Assembly: GCA_029975165.1 (NCBI GenBank)
Contig: JARKPR010000089.1
Location: 1 to 56,882, forward strand
From: Selenomonadales bacterium
Lineage (GTDB): Bacteria > Bacillota > Negativicutes > Sporomusales > UBA7701
Reading direction: 5' to 3'
Length of the DNA: 56,882 bases
Shown here piece after piece: positions 36,478-45,949 of this stretch. Under the pieces are notes generated by a model, which saw only the letters and a program-made list of their open reading frames with translations, searched no databases and was not told the DNA's origin. The position numbers and the translations under genes were made by a program. The first letter of the stretch is position 1; every line of letters starts with the position of its first letter.

Positions 36478-38298
36478 ATGGCGAGCGAGCTGCAGGAAAA
36501 ACTGGGCCATTTGCCCGACAAGCCGGGCGTGTACCTGATGAAGGACGGCCACGGGCGGATCATCTACGTGGGCAAGGCGGTCAATCTGAAGAACCGGGTG
36601 CGCTCGTATTTCCAGGCCAGCCGCGGCCATTCGCCGAAGACGCTGGCGCTGGTGGCCCGCATCGCCGATCTGGAGTTCATCGTGACCGCGTCGGAGATCG
36701 AGGCGCTGATCCTGGAATGCAATCTGATCAAGAAGCACCGGCCGAAGTACAATATCAGCCTGCGGGACGACAAGAGCTTCCCGTACGTGAAGGTGACGGT
36801 GAACGAGCCTTTTCCGCAGGTGTACGTGACCCGGCGGGTGGTGAAGGACGGGGCGCGCTATTTCGGCCCTTATACCGACGCCGGGGCGATCCACGAGACG
36901 ATCGCCCTGGTGCGCCGCCTGTTCCCGCTGCGTACGTGCCGCAAGCTGGATGCGCCGCGGCCGTGCCTGCAGCACCATATCAAGCGCTGTCTGGCGCCGT
37001 GCGCCGGCAAGGTGGACGAGCGGACGTACGGCGAGATGGTGAAGGCGGTGCTGCTGCTGCTGGAGGGGCGCTCGGACGATGTGGTGAAGGAGCTGAAGCG
37101 CCGGATGGCGGCGGCGGCGGCGAAGTTGGAGTTCGAGCGGGCCGCCCGCCTGCGCGACCAGGTGGCGGCAGTGGAGAAGGTGGTCGAGAAGCAGAATATC
37201 GTGACCGGCGCCGGCGACCAGGATGCGGTGGGCATGGCCCGCTCGGCGGCCGGGACGTGCGTGCAGGTGTTTTTCGTGCGCAGCGGCAAGCTGGTGGGCC
37301 GGGAGCATTTCCTGCTGGCCGGCGGCGAGGACGAGGAGGACACCGATGCGTTGACGGCGTTCGTGAAGCAGTATTACAGCCGGGCGGCGTTCATCCCGCG
37401 GGAGGTCCTGCTGCCGCTGGCCCTGCCGGAGCAGGAGCTGCTGGCCGAGTGGCTGGGCGGCATGAAGGGCGGCCGGGTGCGGGTGGAGGCGCCCAAGCGC
37501 GGCACGAAGCGCGATCTGGTGACGATGGCGGCCGACAACGCGGCGACGGTGCTCCGGGAGCAGGCCGACCGCCTGGCGGCCGACGCGGGGCGCACGGCCG
37601 GGGCGGTGGCGGAGCTGGCCGGGTACCTCGGGCTGGCGGCGCCGCCGGCGCGGATCGAGTGCTTCGATATTTCGCATATCCAGGGCGCGGAGACGGTGGC
37701 GTCGATGGTGGTGTTCGAGGACGGCGCGGCCAACAAGGACGAGTACCGCCGCTATAAGCTGAAGACGGTGGAGGGCAAGCCGGACGATTTCCGCTCGATG
37801 GCCGAGGTGATCGGGCGGCGCTTCACGGGCGCGGCGGCGGCCGGGCCGCTGCCGGGGCTGGTGATTATCGACGGCGGCAAGGGGCAGCTGAACGCGGCCC
37901 TGGAGGTGATGCGCGGCCTGGGGATCGACGTGCCGGCGGTCGGGCTGGCGAAGGAGTTCGAGCATATTTTCCGCGCGGGGGAGAGCGAGCCGCTCGTCCT
38001 GCCTCGCAATTCGCCGGCCCTGTTCCTGGTGCAGCGCATCCGCGACGAGGCCCACCGCTTCGCGATCACGTACCACCGCAAGCTGCGGGCCAAGCGCAAT
38101 TTGGTGTCGGTGCTCGATCATGTGCCGGGCATCGGCCCGACGCGCCGCAAGGCGCTGTGGGGGCATTTCGGCAGCATGGCGAGGATTAAGGCGGCGGCGG
38201 TGGCGGAGCTGGCGGCCGTGCCGGGGATGACGAGACCGGCGGCCGAGGCGGTGTACGCGTTCTTCCGCCGGCGGGAGGCGGGCGGCGATGGCCGGTAA
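36478..38298 (+). CDS. uvrC: UvrABC excinuclease subunit C
   Basis: ATG 36478 follows GGGAGG. The 606-residue product has normal length. The GIY-YIG nuclease is at residues 13-95 (KPGVYLMKDGHGRIIYVGKA) and a UVR motif near 205 (FERAARLRDQVAAVE). An RNase H-like second nuclease follows (IECFDISHIQGAETVASMVVFE), then a C-terminal helix-hairpin-helix DNA-binding pair (VPGIGPTRRKALWGHFG). It makes both incisions in nucleotide excision repair. No LexA box is seen, unlike uvrBA. It overlaps mobA by 11 bases. Confidence 0.98.
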   Translation: MASELQEKLGHLPDKPGVYLMKDGHGRIIYVGKAVNLKNRVRSYFQASRGHSPKTLALVARIADLEFIVTASEIEALILECNLIKKHRPKYNISLRDDKSFPYVKVTVNEPFPQVYVTRRVVKDGARYFGPYTDAGAIHETIALVRRLFPLRTCRKLDAPRPCLQHHIKRCLAPCAGKVDERTYGEMVKAVLLLLEGRSDDVVKELKRRMAAAAAKLEFERAARLRDQVAAVEKVVEKQNIVTGAGDQDAVGMARSAAGTCVQVFFVRSGKLVGREHFLLAGGEDEEDTDALTAFVKQYYSRAAFIPREVLLPLALPEQELLAEWLGGMKGGRVRVEAPKRGTKRDLVTMAADNAATVLREQADRLAADAGRTAGAVAELAGYLGLAAPPARIECFDISHIQGAETVASMVVFEDGAANKDEYRRYKLKTVEGKPDDFRSMAEVIGRRFTGAAAAGPLPGLVIIDGGKGQLNAALEVMRGLGIDVPAVGLAKEFEHIFRAGESEPLVLPRNSPALFLVQRIRDEAHRFAITYHRKLRAKRNLVSVLDHVPGIGPTRRKALWGHFGSMARIKAAAVAELAAVPGMTRPAAEAVYAFFRRREAGGDGR

Positions 38299-38878
38299 AG
38301 CGCCGCCGCCGGCCGGCATCGTGCTGGCCGGCGGCTTGAGCACGCGCATGGGCCGCGACAAGGCGACGCTGCCGTGGGGGGAGACGGATCTGCTGCATAC
38401 GGTGCTGGCGGCGCTGGCGCCGGTGTGCGGCCGCCTGGTGGTGGTGAGCAATGTGCCGCGGGCGATTGCTTTGCCCGGGGTGGCGGTGGTGGCTGACAGG
38501 TACCCGGGCTGCGGGCCGCTGGGCGGCATCCACGCCGGGTTGCTGGCGGCCGGCGAGGGTTACAGCTTCGTGGCGGCGTGCGATATGCCGCATGTGCGCG
38601 GCGACGCGGCGGCGTACATGGCGGCGGCGGCTGCGGGGTACGACGCGGCTGTGCCGTATGTGGGCGGCCACTACAGCCCGCTGCACGCGGTGTATCATTA
38701 CCGCTGCCTGCCGGCAGTGGAGGCGCTGCTCAAAAGCGGCCGCTACCGGGTCGTCGATTTTTATCCGCAGGTGAGGGTGCGCCGCGTGGGCGCGGCCGAG
38801 CTGGCGAGGTTCGACGCGGAGCTGGCGATGTTGCGGGGGATGAACAGGCCGTCGGACCTTCCTGCGCAAGGGGAATAA
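38288..38878 (+). CDS. mobA: Molybdenum cofactor guanylyltransferase
   Basis: The 196-residue product opens with the MobA nucleotide-binding motif GIVLAGGLSTRMGRDKATLP (residues 10-29). It then has DRYPGCGPLGGIHAGL and the metal-binding AACDMPHVRG near residue 98. It attaches GMP to molybdopterin to make the bis-MGD cofactor used by formate dehydrogenases and other Mo/W enzymes. Its start lies inside uvrC, so the two are translationally coupled. No other moa/moe genes are in the window. Confidence 0.93.
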   Translation: MAGKAPPPAGIVLAGGLSTRMGRDKATLPWGETDLLHTVLAALAPVCGRLVVVSNVPRAIALPGVAVVADRYPGCGPLGGIHAGLLAAGEGYSFVAACDMPHVRGDAAAYMAAAAAGYDAAVPYVGGHYSPLHAVYHYRCLPAVEALLKSGRYRVVDFYPQVRVRRVGAAELARFDAELAMLRGMNRPSDLPAQGE

Positions 38879-38949
38879 TTTTCTTCCGCTGCGGTGTTTT
38901 GCCATGCATGACGCGGTTTTTCGCGGGCAAAATAATAGCGCAAGGGTTC

Positions 38950-39345
38950 GTAATGGTCGAGCCAAGATCGGTGTCGGATCTCAAATGGGGTCCGGTATCG
39001 GTCGGCCAAAGATTGGCGTCGGATCCAGCTTGGGTTCGGCGTTAGTCGGCGGGCAGATCGGTATATGTCCCCTATGGCTGTACGGCAGCCCAACTGTTGT
39101 CGTGTGGTCGAAAGGGATGTGTGCCGGTCGAGCTAAGACTGCCAAGGGTTCCGGAGAGGTTCCCCGGAAAACCATACAACGGGTCTGTTGCAGTCGGGAG
39201 ACTGCAGCAGGTTCGGCAGGTATTCTTGGTAGTCGAGCAAAGGTCCGTGCCGGTTGTGTAATGCTTGTGCGTAGTCGACAGATTGCGTATAGGTATGTAG
39301 TGATCGGTATGGGCCGGAGCGTAGATCATTGCGGGCCTTTGCCCC
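38950..39345 (+). repeat. Degenerate tandem-repeat intergenic region
   Basis: The gap between convergent mobA and the DUF169 gene holds diverged copies of a roughly 46-base unit around GGTCGAGCCAAGATCGGTGT. Others are GGTCGGCCAAAGATTGGCGT, AGTCGGCGGGCAGATCGGTA, GGTCGAGCTAAGACTGCCAA, GTAGTCGAGCAAAGGTCCGT and GTAGTCGACAGATTGCGTAT. Local hairpins occur (TTGCAGTCGGGAGACTGCAG). Open frames are present on both strands but look non-coding. The function is unknown. Confidence 0.55.
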
Positions 39346-39357
39346 GTTTGTAAAACT

Positions 39358-39390
39358 AGGCTCGGGCCGTCGGCCCGAGCCTTAGTATTT
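39358..39390. terminator. Bidirectional terminator
   Basis: AGGCTCGGGCC (39358-39368) pairs perfectly with GGCCCGAGCCT (39372-39382). The plus strand continues TAGTATTTCT and the minus strand TAGTTTTAC. Confidence 0.8.
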
Positions 39391-39405
39391 CTGCTCGTAA
39401 TAGAT

Positions 39406-40158
39406 TCAGTTGGTGCCTGGAATGCGGTCGGCTATTTTTTGCCATTCATGCTTGTCAAGAAAACTGCCTGGCACATTGTCTTCCATTTCCCGGAACATGA
39501 CGTACGGCACGCTGAAGGACAGCAGGTCGGCGTCGATGCGGGGACGCACGGAAACATCCGTCATGCCGATAACGGCCTGCGGGCGTCCCTTGCCTGCCTC
39601 GCTGAGAGGAAACAGACAGGTGGTCTGGCAGCCTGCCGCAAAGGGGGCGATAACACTGTCATGGCCGGGGCGGCCATAATTGGCCAATACGATGAGCGCG
39701 GTCAATTGGTCGGGGTTGGCGTAAAAAACGACGGCTTGCGGTTCTTCTTCGGCACTATCCACTGCCGGCAGCGGTTTGAAGACAACGTACTCTTCCGGCA
39801 CGGCGATGCTGGGAATCGATTCCATCCATTCCTTTGCCAGTGCGGGTGTTTTTTTGAAAGCCTCCGGCTCGCGTATTCCTCCCACCGGGGGTGCTCCCTC
39901 TTTTCCTGTAGACAGAAAATATTCCACGCCTTCCGAATACTGATCCGACAGTCCCAAGCCGACGCCGCCCCCTTCACAGCCGAAGGTGGTGCGGCTGAAA
40001 ACGGCCCGGCGCCCCTTGGCGGCCGCTGTTAGCAGGGCGGCGACGCAGCCCCAGCGTCCTGCGGCAAACTCAAGAGCTCCCGGCGGTTTTTCGTCGGTAA
40101 AGAGGATGGCTACTGGAGCATAGCGGAGTTTCAGCCGCTTGGCGATTTCACTGTGCAT
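39406..40158 (-). CDS. DUF169 family protein
   Basis: ATG 40158 follows AAAAGGAGG. The 250-residue product matches the DUF169 pattern: LKLRYAPVAILFTDEKP at the start, RTTFGCEGGGVGLGL with a conserved Cys, YFLSTGK, and a GCQTTCLFPL pair of cysteines near 180. These anaerobe proteins may bind a cofactor or metal; biochemistry is unknown. It is a single-gene unit; its promoter region (40159-40292) holds a short hairpin and AT-rich DNA. Confidence 0.9.
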   Translation of the reverse strand: MHSEIAKRLKLRYAPVAILFTDEKPPGALEFAAGRWGCVAALLTAAAKGRRAVFSRTTFGCEGGGVGLGLSDQYSEGVEYFLSTGKEGAPPVGGIREPEAFKKTPALAKEWMESIPSIAVPEEYVVFKPLPAVDSAEEEPQAVVFYANPDQLTALIVLANYGRPGHDSVIAPFAAGCQTTCLFPLSEAGKGRPQAVIGMTDVSVRPRIDADLLSFSVPYVMFREMEDNVPGSFLDKHEWQKIADRIPGTN

Positions 40159-40292
40159 GACATAGCCTCCTTTTGTTTGCCTTGTCCTACTAATAACTAT
40201 ACTGGGGGTACTGCCGAAAAGTATAATGCTTTATCGGCTTGGCCCGATAACAAAAGAGCATGATGGGCGGTATTGTCTGCCCGGCAGTTTCG

Positions 40293-41918
40293 CTACTCCG
40301 GCGGCGGCGGCGCGGCTCCCGGTTTGGCCTTGCCCCGCCGCAGAAACGCGGCCGGGATCAAGGTAAGGATACAGGCCGCCAATAGCGCGACAAAGACGTC
40401 GTCAAAGGCGAAGATGGCCGATTGGCGCTGCACCAGGCCGCTGATCATCGCCATGGCCTTGTGCTGGACGATGCCCGGCGAATAGCCGGCTTGCAGCCAG
40501 GAATTATCTATATAGGTCAGCATTTGCCGGGTCGCCCCCGGCGGGGTGCCCGCCCCCCAGAGCAGTTTTTCCATGCCGACGAGGGTATTTTTCGTGGCGA
40601 TGGACGCCACGTTGATGTTTTCGGCGTTGTGGGCCAGGTGGTAGATTCCCCGGTTCTGCATCAGGGTCGACAGCAGCGCGATGCCGAAGGAGCCGGCCAG
40701 TTGACGGACGGTATTGCTAAGAGAGCTCGCCCGGCTGATCTTGGCCAGCGGCACTGAATTCATGCCCAGCACCGTCGCCGTCATGAGAAACAGCCCGAAG
40801 CCGATGCCGCGGAGGATCATGCCGACGGTAATCGTCCGGTAAGTGGTATCCATATCCAGATACATAAAGGGTACTATGCTGACAATCACGAACCCGATGC
40901 CGGCGAGCACCACCGGCTTGGCGCCGAACCGGTCGGCCAGCTTGGCCGCCACCGGCATGACCAGGCCGGAGGCGGCGGCCGAAGGCAGCATGAGAATGCC
41001 GGACTGCATCGCGGAATAATCCCGCACATTTTCGAAATAGAGCGGAAAGATGAAAATAGTGCCGAAAAGGGCCCCATACCCCATAAAGGTAACCAACGAG
41101 CTAAAGGAAAAATTCCAGTCGGCGAACAGCCGCAGATCGATGATCGGCTGTTCGTGGTTCAGTTCGATCACGACAAACAACGTCAGGCTGGCAAGGGCAA
41201 TGTAGAGCAGGCCGAGGATATAGGCCGACGTCCAGCCTTCCTCCACTCCTTTGCTCAACGCCAGCAGCAGGCAAAACAGCCCCACGGCGGATGTGGCGAA
41301 CCCGCCCAGATCGAATTTGCTCCCGCGGTGCACCGGCGTTTCCCGCAGCACCAGCGCCGCGGCGATATAGCCGAGGATTCCCACCGGAATGTTGATGGTA
41401 AAAATCAGCCGCCAGTCCCAGTATTCCACCAGGTAGCCGCTCAGCGTCGGGCCGACCGCCGGTGCGATCATGGCCGATATTCCCCAGATGCCGATGGCCA
41501 TGTTTCTTTCCTTAACCGGGAAGATTCGATATACGATGGTCATGGTGACGGGGATGAGCATTCCGCCGCCTATGGCCTGAATCACCCGGAAGGCGATCAT
41601 CGACGCGTTGCTCCAGGCTATGCCGCAGAGCAGCGAGCCCACGGTAAACGCCATCAGGCTGAGCAGGTACATGCGCCGTGTGCCGAAGGCGTCGCAAAAG
41701 TAGCCTGTTACCGGCTGCAACACGCCCATGGTCAGCATGTAGGCGGTCAAAATCCACTGGGCGTCTTCCGCGTCGACGGAAAAGACCGCCATCATCTTGG
41801 GGATGGCGATATTGACGATGCTGGTATCTAAAATGCTCATGAACCCGCCGATGATGATGACGCCCAGCGCCCACCAGCGGTAGCGTTCTTCGGCGATCGC
41901 CAGGCGAGGAATGTTCAT
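40293..41918 (-). CDS. DHA2-family multidrug efflux MFS transporter (EmrB-like)
   Basis: I chose ATG 41918 (MNIPRLAIAEERYRWW); the frame upstream overlaps the preceding gene. The 541-residue product has 14 helices. It shows the DHA2 motif LDTSIVNIAIPKM near residue 34, GYFCDAFGTRRMYL as motif A, and GPTLSGYLVEYWDWRLIF as the antiporter motif C region. It is expected to be a proton-driven drug exporter in the inner membrane. It starts 13 bases after the EmrA-like gene's stop, so the two form an operon. No outer-membrane partner gene is nearby. Confidence 0.93.
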   Translation of the reverse strand: MNIPRLAIAEERYRWWALGVIIIGGFMSILDTSIVNIAIPKMMAVFSVDAEDAQWILTAYMLTMGVLQPVTGYFCDAFGTRRMYLLSLMAFTVGSLLCGIAWSNASMIAFRVIQAIGGGMLIPVTMTIVYRIFPVKERNMAIGIWGISAMIAPAVGPTLSGYLVEYWDWRLIFTINIPVGILGYIAAALVLRETPVHRGSKFDLGGFATSAVGLFCLLLALSKGVEEGWTSAYILGLLYIALASLTLFVVIELNHEQPIIDLRLFADWNFSFSSLVTFMGYGALFGTIFIFPLYFENVRDYSAMQSGILMLPSAAASGLVMPVAAKLADRFGAKPVVLAGIGFVIVSIVPFMYLDMDTTYRTITVGMILRGIGFGLFLMTATVLGMNSVPLAKISRASSLSNTVRQLAGSFGIALLSTLMQNRGIYHLAHNAENINVASIATKNTLVGMEKLLWGAGTPPGATRQMLTYIDNSWLQAGYSPGIVQHKAMAMISGLVQRQSAIFAFDDVFVALLAACILTLIPAAFLRRGKAKPGAAPPPPE

Positions 41919-41931
41919 GGCGCCGCCCCCG

Positions 41932-42966
41932 TCAGTCCAAGTGGACTTTGATGATCGCCGACATTCCCGGCCGGAAGACAACGTCCCGCTTCTCCGGCAG
42001 GCTTATTTTGATGGGGATGCGTTGAGTAACCTTGGTGAAGTTATTCGACGCGTTCTCGGTGGGGATGAGGGCGAATACCGAGGTCGCAGCGTTGCCGATT
42101 TCGTATATTTTGCCGCTGAACGTCCGGCCGGGGTAGCCGTCGATGGTGTATTCGACCAGTTGGCCCACTCTGAGCTTGCCGATATAGGTCTCTTCGATCC
42201 GGGCGTTGACCCACAGGTCATTGCTGCTGACGACGCTGAACAGCGGCTGCCCCAGCACTACCACTTCCCCGGCGTTGGCCGACTTGAGAGCCACTACCCC
42301 GTCGACCGGGGAGGCGATGGCGGTATCGCCGTAAGTCAGGTTGAGCGCCGCCAGGGCCGCCTCGGCCTGCTTGACCTGGGCCGCGGCCGCGCGGATGGTC
42401 TCCTCGCGGGGGCCGGTTATCGCCAGGTCCAGCGCCTGGCTGGCGGCGGTAAAGGCCTCTTTCGCCACCTGATAGGATGTCCGGGCGTTGTCCCGCTGGG
42501 CGGCGCTGATTGCCCCGTCCCGGTACAGGATGCTCATCCGCTCGTAGTTGGTGGCGGCGTTGTCCAGATTGGCCTTGGCCTGGTCGGCGGCCGACCGGGC
42601 CTGCTGGATTTCCTGCGGGCGGGTGCCGTTTATCAGCTGCTCGTAGTTGGCTTTGGCCGCCGCCAGGGCCGCTTCGGCCTGGGCCTTCTGCGCCAGGATG
42701 TCCTGCGGATCGATGCGGGCCAGTATCTGTCCGGCCTTTACCGTATCCCCCTCCGCCGCCAGCAGCACGGCGACCTTGCCGGTGACCTTGCTGCTGACCG
42801 TTACAATCGTACCGCTTACGCGCGCATCGTCGGTGCCGACGTACCTGGTGGTATAATACCAGTAGCCTCCCCCCGCGAGAATGCCGATCACCGTCAGCAT
42901 GACCAGCAGGCCAATTGCCAACTTGCGTTTTTTCCCATTGCCATTGCCGTTTTCGTTCCCGCCCAT
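41932..42966 (-). CDS. HlyD-family membrane-fusion protein (EmrA-like)
   Basis: The 344-residue product has an N-terminal membrane helix (residues 16-36, LAIGLLVMLTVIGILAGGGY), a biotinyl-lipoyl-like half-domain (TDDARVSGTIVTVSSKVTGK), a long coiled coil around residues 90-200, and the closing barrel (PVDGVVALKSANAGEVV). It partners the downstream DHA2 transporter. A membrane-fusion protein implies a periplasm and outer membrane, or at least a thick envelope, which fits a diderm Firmicute. The operon is divergent from a LysR gene. Confidence 0.93.
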   Translation of the reverse strand: MGGNENGNGNGKKRKLAIGLLVMLTVIGILAGGGYWYYTTRYVGTDDARVSGTIVTVSSKVTGKVAVLLAAEGDTVKAGQILARIDPQDILAQKAQAEAALAAAKANYEQLINGTRPQEIQQARSAADQAKANLDNAATNYERMSILYRDGAISAAQRDNARTSYQVAKEAFTAASQALDLAITGPREETIRAAAAQVKQAEAALAALNLTYGDTAIASPVDGVVALKSANAGEVVVLGQPLFSVVSSNDLWVNARIEETYIGKLRVGQLVEYTIDGYPGRTFSGKIYEIGNAATSVFALIPTENASNNFTKVTQRIPIKISLPEKRDVVFRPGMSAIIKVHLD

Positions 42967-43039
42967 TTCCTGTCCTCCCCACTGGCCAGCCAGTCAATTA
43001 AGATCACGATCGCTCGACAGGCCTGGAAATGCGCCTTTG

Positions 43040-43115
43040 CAGAGCTTCTATAGTATTGATTTATCTATTATATAACATTTTATATGATTAGTAATCGGTC
43101 AAATTGTCCTCTTAC
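43040..43115. promoter_or_regulatory. Divergent control region of the efflux operon and its LysR gene
   Basis: An AT-rich block in the 291-base gap at 42967-43257 contains TATAAT on the minus strand (43067-43072) facing the efflux genes. It is the likely site of LysR action; no exact operator was identified. No gene is seen in this gap. Confidence 0.35.
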
Positions 43116-43257
43116 GGGCTTGCTACTACAGTATACTTTTGCTCCGGCAAACGGGAACAATGCTTTATTGGTCTACCCATATTACAAAAAGGCATGGCTG
43201 GCCGTAAAGAACTCATATAAAATACTATTAAAATACTATGAGTTTGAGGAAAAGAGA

Positions 43258-44226
43258 ATGGACATCAAGCAACTGCGGTATTTTCTCGCTACAGCCAAGT
43301 ATTTGAATTTCACGGAGGCAGCCAGGCATCTTTTCATTGCCCAACCGGCCTTGAGCAGGCAAATCGCCGACTTGGAAGATTACCTCGGGGTACCCTTGTT
43401 TACCCGTGAGAAGCGTGGTCTCCAGCTAACCGCCGCCGGTGCGGAATTGCTTGCCGAAGCCCGGGCGATCGTGGCCAAGTCGGAGGAAGCCGTCCGCAAG
43501 GTAAGATTGGCGGCTTCAGGCGTGATCGGCAGTTTGAAGATCGGCTATTTGGGCACTTCCGAGAAGCGGTTTCTCCCCAAGTTGATTCGCGCGTTCCGCA
43601 ATAAGTATCCCCATGTCGGGTTATCGGTCAACTGGGCTAATTCGAAAACCTTGAACGAGGCCATCGATACGGGGGAACTGGATGTTGCCTTTCTCCTTAC
43701 CATAGGGCTTGAGGATATGCCCGGCCTTTGCCGGGAAAAGGTTTATACCGAATTTTTCGCTTTGATAGTGTCGGAGGACCATCCGCTCGCCAATGAAAGC
43801 AAGGTCAATATAGCGGAGTTGTCAAAGGAGCTGTTTGTACTGCTGGCGCGCGACGATTCGCCGGAGCTTTATGACTACGTTTTGAAATTATGCGCCGGCG
43901 GGGGCTTTTATCCCCGGATCGTAAGTCAGCCGCATTACGATACCGTACTGCTTCAGGTGGAAGCCGGCCTGGGTATTACGATCTCCTCCCGTCACAAAAA
44001 AGATTATGCTCCCCCCTCTCTGCGGTATATCGATATCGAGCATAACGCGGAAAATGTCAATCTGGTTATGGTCTGGAAAGCCGCTAATGTCAATCCTTGT
44101 ATTCCTCTTTTTCTGGCGGAATTAAAAGCATCGGTGAATTCAGGATGCCGCGGAGCCGGCGCGAGCGCCGCGGCGCGCGCAACGGGGGAACGGAGCCGGA
44201 GTTTGCCGGTTTGGCCGCGCGATTAA
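43258..44226 (+). CDS. LysR-family regulator of the efflux operon
   Basis: I chose ATG 43258, giving [20 protein letters not shown]; the frame extends 58 codons upstream into AT-rich control DNA. The 322-residue product has an N-terminal wHTH ([20 protein letters not shown]) and an effector domain with [13 protein letters not shown] near 95 and [11 protein letters not shown] near 243. The last 28 residues (from [14 protein letters not shown]) are low-complexity and absent from typical family members, perhaps read-through. Divergent placement suggests it controls the EmrAB-like pair. Confidence 0.9.
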   Translation: MDIKQLRYFLATAKYLNFTEAARHLFIAQPALSRQIADLEDYLGVPLFTREKRGLQLTAAGAELLAEARAIVAKSEEAVRKVRLAASGVIGSLKIGYLGTSEKRFLPKLIRAFRNKYPHVGLSVNWANSKTLNEAIDTGELDVAFLLTIGLEDMPGLCREKVYTEFFALIVSEDHPLANESKVNIAELSKELFVLLARDDSPELYDYVLKLCAGGGFYPRIVSQPHYDTVLLQVEAGLGITISSRHKKDYAPPSLRYIDIEHNAENVNLVMVWKAANVNPCIPLFLAELKASVNSGCRGAGASAAARATGERSRSLPVWPRD

Positions 44227-44318
44227 AGAGTATGCCGAGTTATTGCCTTCCGGCTTGTCTTGCGGGCGGGGAGGTTGGTATAATTGAGGTGGTGAATCTG
44301 CGGAAAGGAGGACAGGCC

Positions 44319-44477
44319 ATGGCGAAGTGGGAGTGTACGGTTTGCGGCTATGTGTATGACGAGGCCGCCGGCGACCCGGAGCACGGGATAGCGCCCGGGA
44401 CGAAGTTCGAAGATATCCCCGACGACTGGGTGTGCCCGGTGTGTGGCGTGGGCAAGGACCAGTTCACGCAGCAGTAA
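44319..44477 (+). CDS. Rubredoxin
   Basis: ATG 44319 follows AAAGGAGG. The 52-residue protein has the complete rubredoxin iron site: CTVCGY at residues 6-11 and [11 protein letters not shown] at 39-49. The intervening [21 protein letters not shown] is standard. It carries single electrons in the cytoplasm of anaerobes, often to oxygen- or peroxide-reducing enzymes. It is monocistronic, with a strong terminator 14 bases after the stop. Confidence 0.97.
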   Translation: MAKWECTVCGYVYDEAAGDPEHGIAPGTKFEDIPDDWVCPVCGVGKDQFTQQ

Positions 44478-44490
44478 AGGCGAGGACACG

Positions 44491-44519
44491 AAAAGCACCA
44501 TAAAAATGGTGCTTTTCTT
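44491..44519 (+). terminator. Terminator after rubredoxin
   Basis: AAAAGCACCAT (44491-44501) pairs perfectly with ATGGTGCTTTT (44506-44516), followed by CTTT. Confidence 0.85.
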
Positions 44520-44537
44520 TAGATTCGGAAGGCCGAG

Positions 44538-45188
44538 GTGATTTTCGTGGCGCGGAATTTTCTGCAGGAGCAGCAGGAGGCCAGGGCAAAAGAGTATGCG
44601 ATGCTCAACCGTTACGCCGTAAAGGGGCAGACGGTGTTCGCGGGTTCCTCGCTGATGGAGTTTTTCCCGATAAACGAGCTGCAGCAGGGCCTGGATGTGA
44701 GGCCTATCATATATAATCGCGGCATCGCCGGCTTTGTGACGGCGGACCTGGCGGCCCATATGGAGGAGTGTATTTTCGGCCTGGAGCCGGCGCGGCTATT
44801 TATCAATATCGGCACGAACGATATGGGTGTCCCGGGTTATAAAAAGGAAAAGCTGCTCGCAGGCTACGACGGGATTTTGCACCGGATACGGGCGAGGCTG
44901 CCCGCCTGCCGGGTGTATGTGATGGCTTACTATCCGGTGAACGCCAAGGTTAATTCCCAAGGTTTTATTCCCAGGGAGGTATTCAGGACGCGCACCAATG
45001 CCGCCATTGCCGAAGTGAACGAAGCTCTGGCGGCGTTGGCGGCGCGGCACGGGTACGAGTTCGCCGATGTCAACGACGGGCTGGCCGACGGGGAAGGAAA
45101 CCTGAAGGAGGAGTTCACGCGGGACGGTATCCATTTGTGGCCCAACGCTTACCGGGTCATTCTGGAAAATCTGCGGCAATACTTGTAG
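44538..45188 (+). CDS. SGNH/GDSL-family hydrolase
   Basis: The start is GTG 44538 behind GGAAGG; GTG 44547 behind GAGG is equally possible. The 216-residue product lacks a signal peptide. Block I is TVFAGSSLMEFFP (Ser in the GxS position), block III is FINIGTNDMG, and the C-terminal catalytic pair is DGIHLWPNAY (Asp-x-x-His). It is an intracellular esterase or acyl-hydrolase of unknown substrate. It is transcribed alone. Confidence 0.9.
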   Translation: MIFVARNFLQEQQEARAKEYAMLNRYAVKGQTVFAGSSLMEFFPINELQQGLDVRPIIYNRGIAGFVTADLAAHMEECIFGLEPARLFINIGTNDMGVPGYKKEKLLAGYDGILHRIRARLPACRVYVMAYYPVNAKVNSQGFIPREVFRTRTNAAIAEVNEALAALAARHGYEFADVNDGLADGEGNLKEEFTRDGIHLWPNAYRVILENLRQYL

Positions 45189-45198
45189 AGGTAATAAC

Positions 45199-45232
45199 AA
45201 AACGGCAGCGTGTGCTGCCGTTTTCGCTTTTT
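45199..45232. terminator. Bidirectional terminator
   Basis: AAAACGGCAGC (45199-45209) pairs perfectly with GCTGCCGTTTT (45214-45224). It lies between the SGNH gene and the convergent RraA-like gene. Confidence 0.85.
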
Positions 45233-45241
45233 AAACAATTA

Positions 45242-45949
45242 TTATTTGGCGGCTCTTCTTTTGGCCATTTCCTTGCGCCATTCGGCCAGTTCGTCGAGGC
45301 TGGCGCCGGTGACGAAGCGTTCGCGGCAGCCGTGGATGACCGGCTCCTCGGCCCAGGCCGCCTTGCGGCAGGCGTCGGCCAGGGCGGGGGCGATCTCGTG
45401 GGGGATGACGATGACGCCGTGCTTGTCGGCGTGGAGGAGGTCGCCGGGTTTTACGGTCAGGCCGCCGACGCTGACCGGGCAGTCGTAGGCTTCGAGGTGG
45501 ACATAGGCGTGGGAGACGAGGACGCAGGAGGCGAAGTAGCCGAACTGCAGCTTCTGGACTTCGTCGAGGTCGCGCACGCCGCCGTTGGTGACGACGCCGG
45601 CGCAGCCGAGGGCCTTGTGGATCGACCCCTGGACTTCGCCCCAGAAGGAGCCGATGGGTTTGGGATCGAGGTCCTCGATGACGGTTATCGCCGCGGGCGT
45701 TTCCTTGACCTTGGCGTAGTAGGCCATGTTCATTTCTTTCTGGGCGTCGGTGGGCGGCTGGAGGGCGGAGATTTTGGCGGTGCAGGCGTAGCCGACGATC
45801 GGCCGGTCGTACGGCAGGATGCACTTTATTTCCGGCCCCATGAAGCCTTCGGTGAACGGCCGGACGTTGAAGCGTTCGATGGCGTTGGAGATGGTCGGCG
45901 TGTCGAAATTCCGCAGTTCTTCCAGTTGTTCGGCAGATAAAATCGCCAT
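45242..45949 (-). CDS. RraA-like / HMG-aldolase-type protein
   Basis: The 235-residue product belongs to the RraA/demethylmenaquinone-methyltransferase-like superfamily. It has FDTPTISNAIERFNVRP at the start, GSFWGEVQGSIHKALGCAG near residue 105, and the metal/substrate motif GGVRDLDEVQ near 125. Members act as pyruvate-type aldolases (4-hydroxy-4-methyl-2-oxoglutarate aldolase) or, rarely, as RNase E inhibitors; an aldolase or decarboxylase role is more likely here. ATG 45949 has AGGAGG upstream. Confidence 0.9.
   Translation of the reverse strand: MAILSAEQLEELRNFDTPTISNAIERFNVRPFTEGFMGPEIKCILPYDRPIVGYACTAKISALQPPTDAQKEMNMAYYAKVKETPAAITVIEDLDPKPIGSFWGEVQGSIHKALGCAGVVTNGGVRDLDEVQKLQFGYFASCVLVSHAYVHLEAYDCPVSVGGLTVKPGDLLHADKHGVIVIPHEIAPALADACRKAAWAEEPVIHGCRERFVTGASLDELAEWRKEMAKRRAAK

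Noticed and set aside
38904-39353. 149-codon plus-strand frame in the mobA-DUF169 gap
   Set aside because: No ribosome site, repetitive composition following the DNA tandem repeats, and equally long frames on the other strand.
41932-42966. Complete tripartite efflux operon
   Set aside because: Only the fusion protein and inner-membrane transporter are present; no TolC-like gene is in the window.
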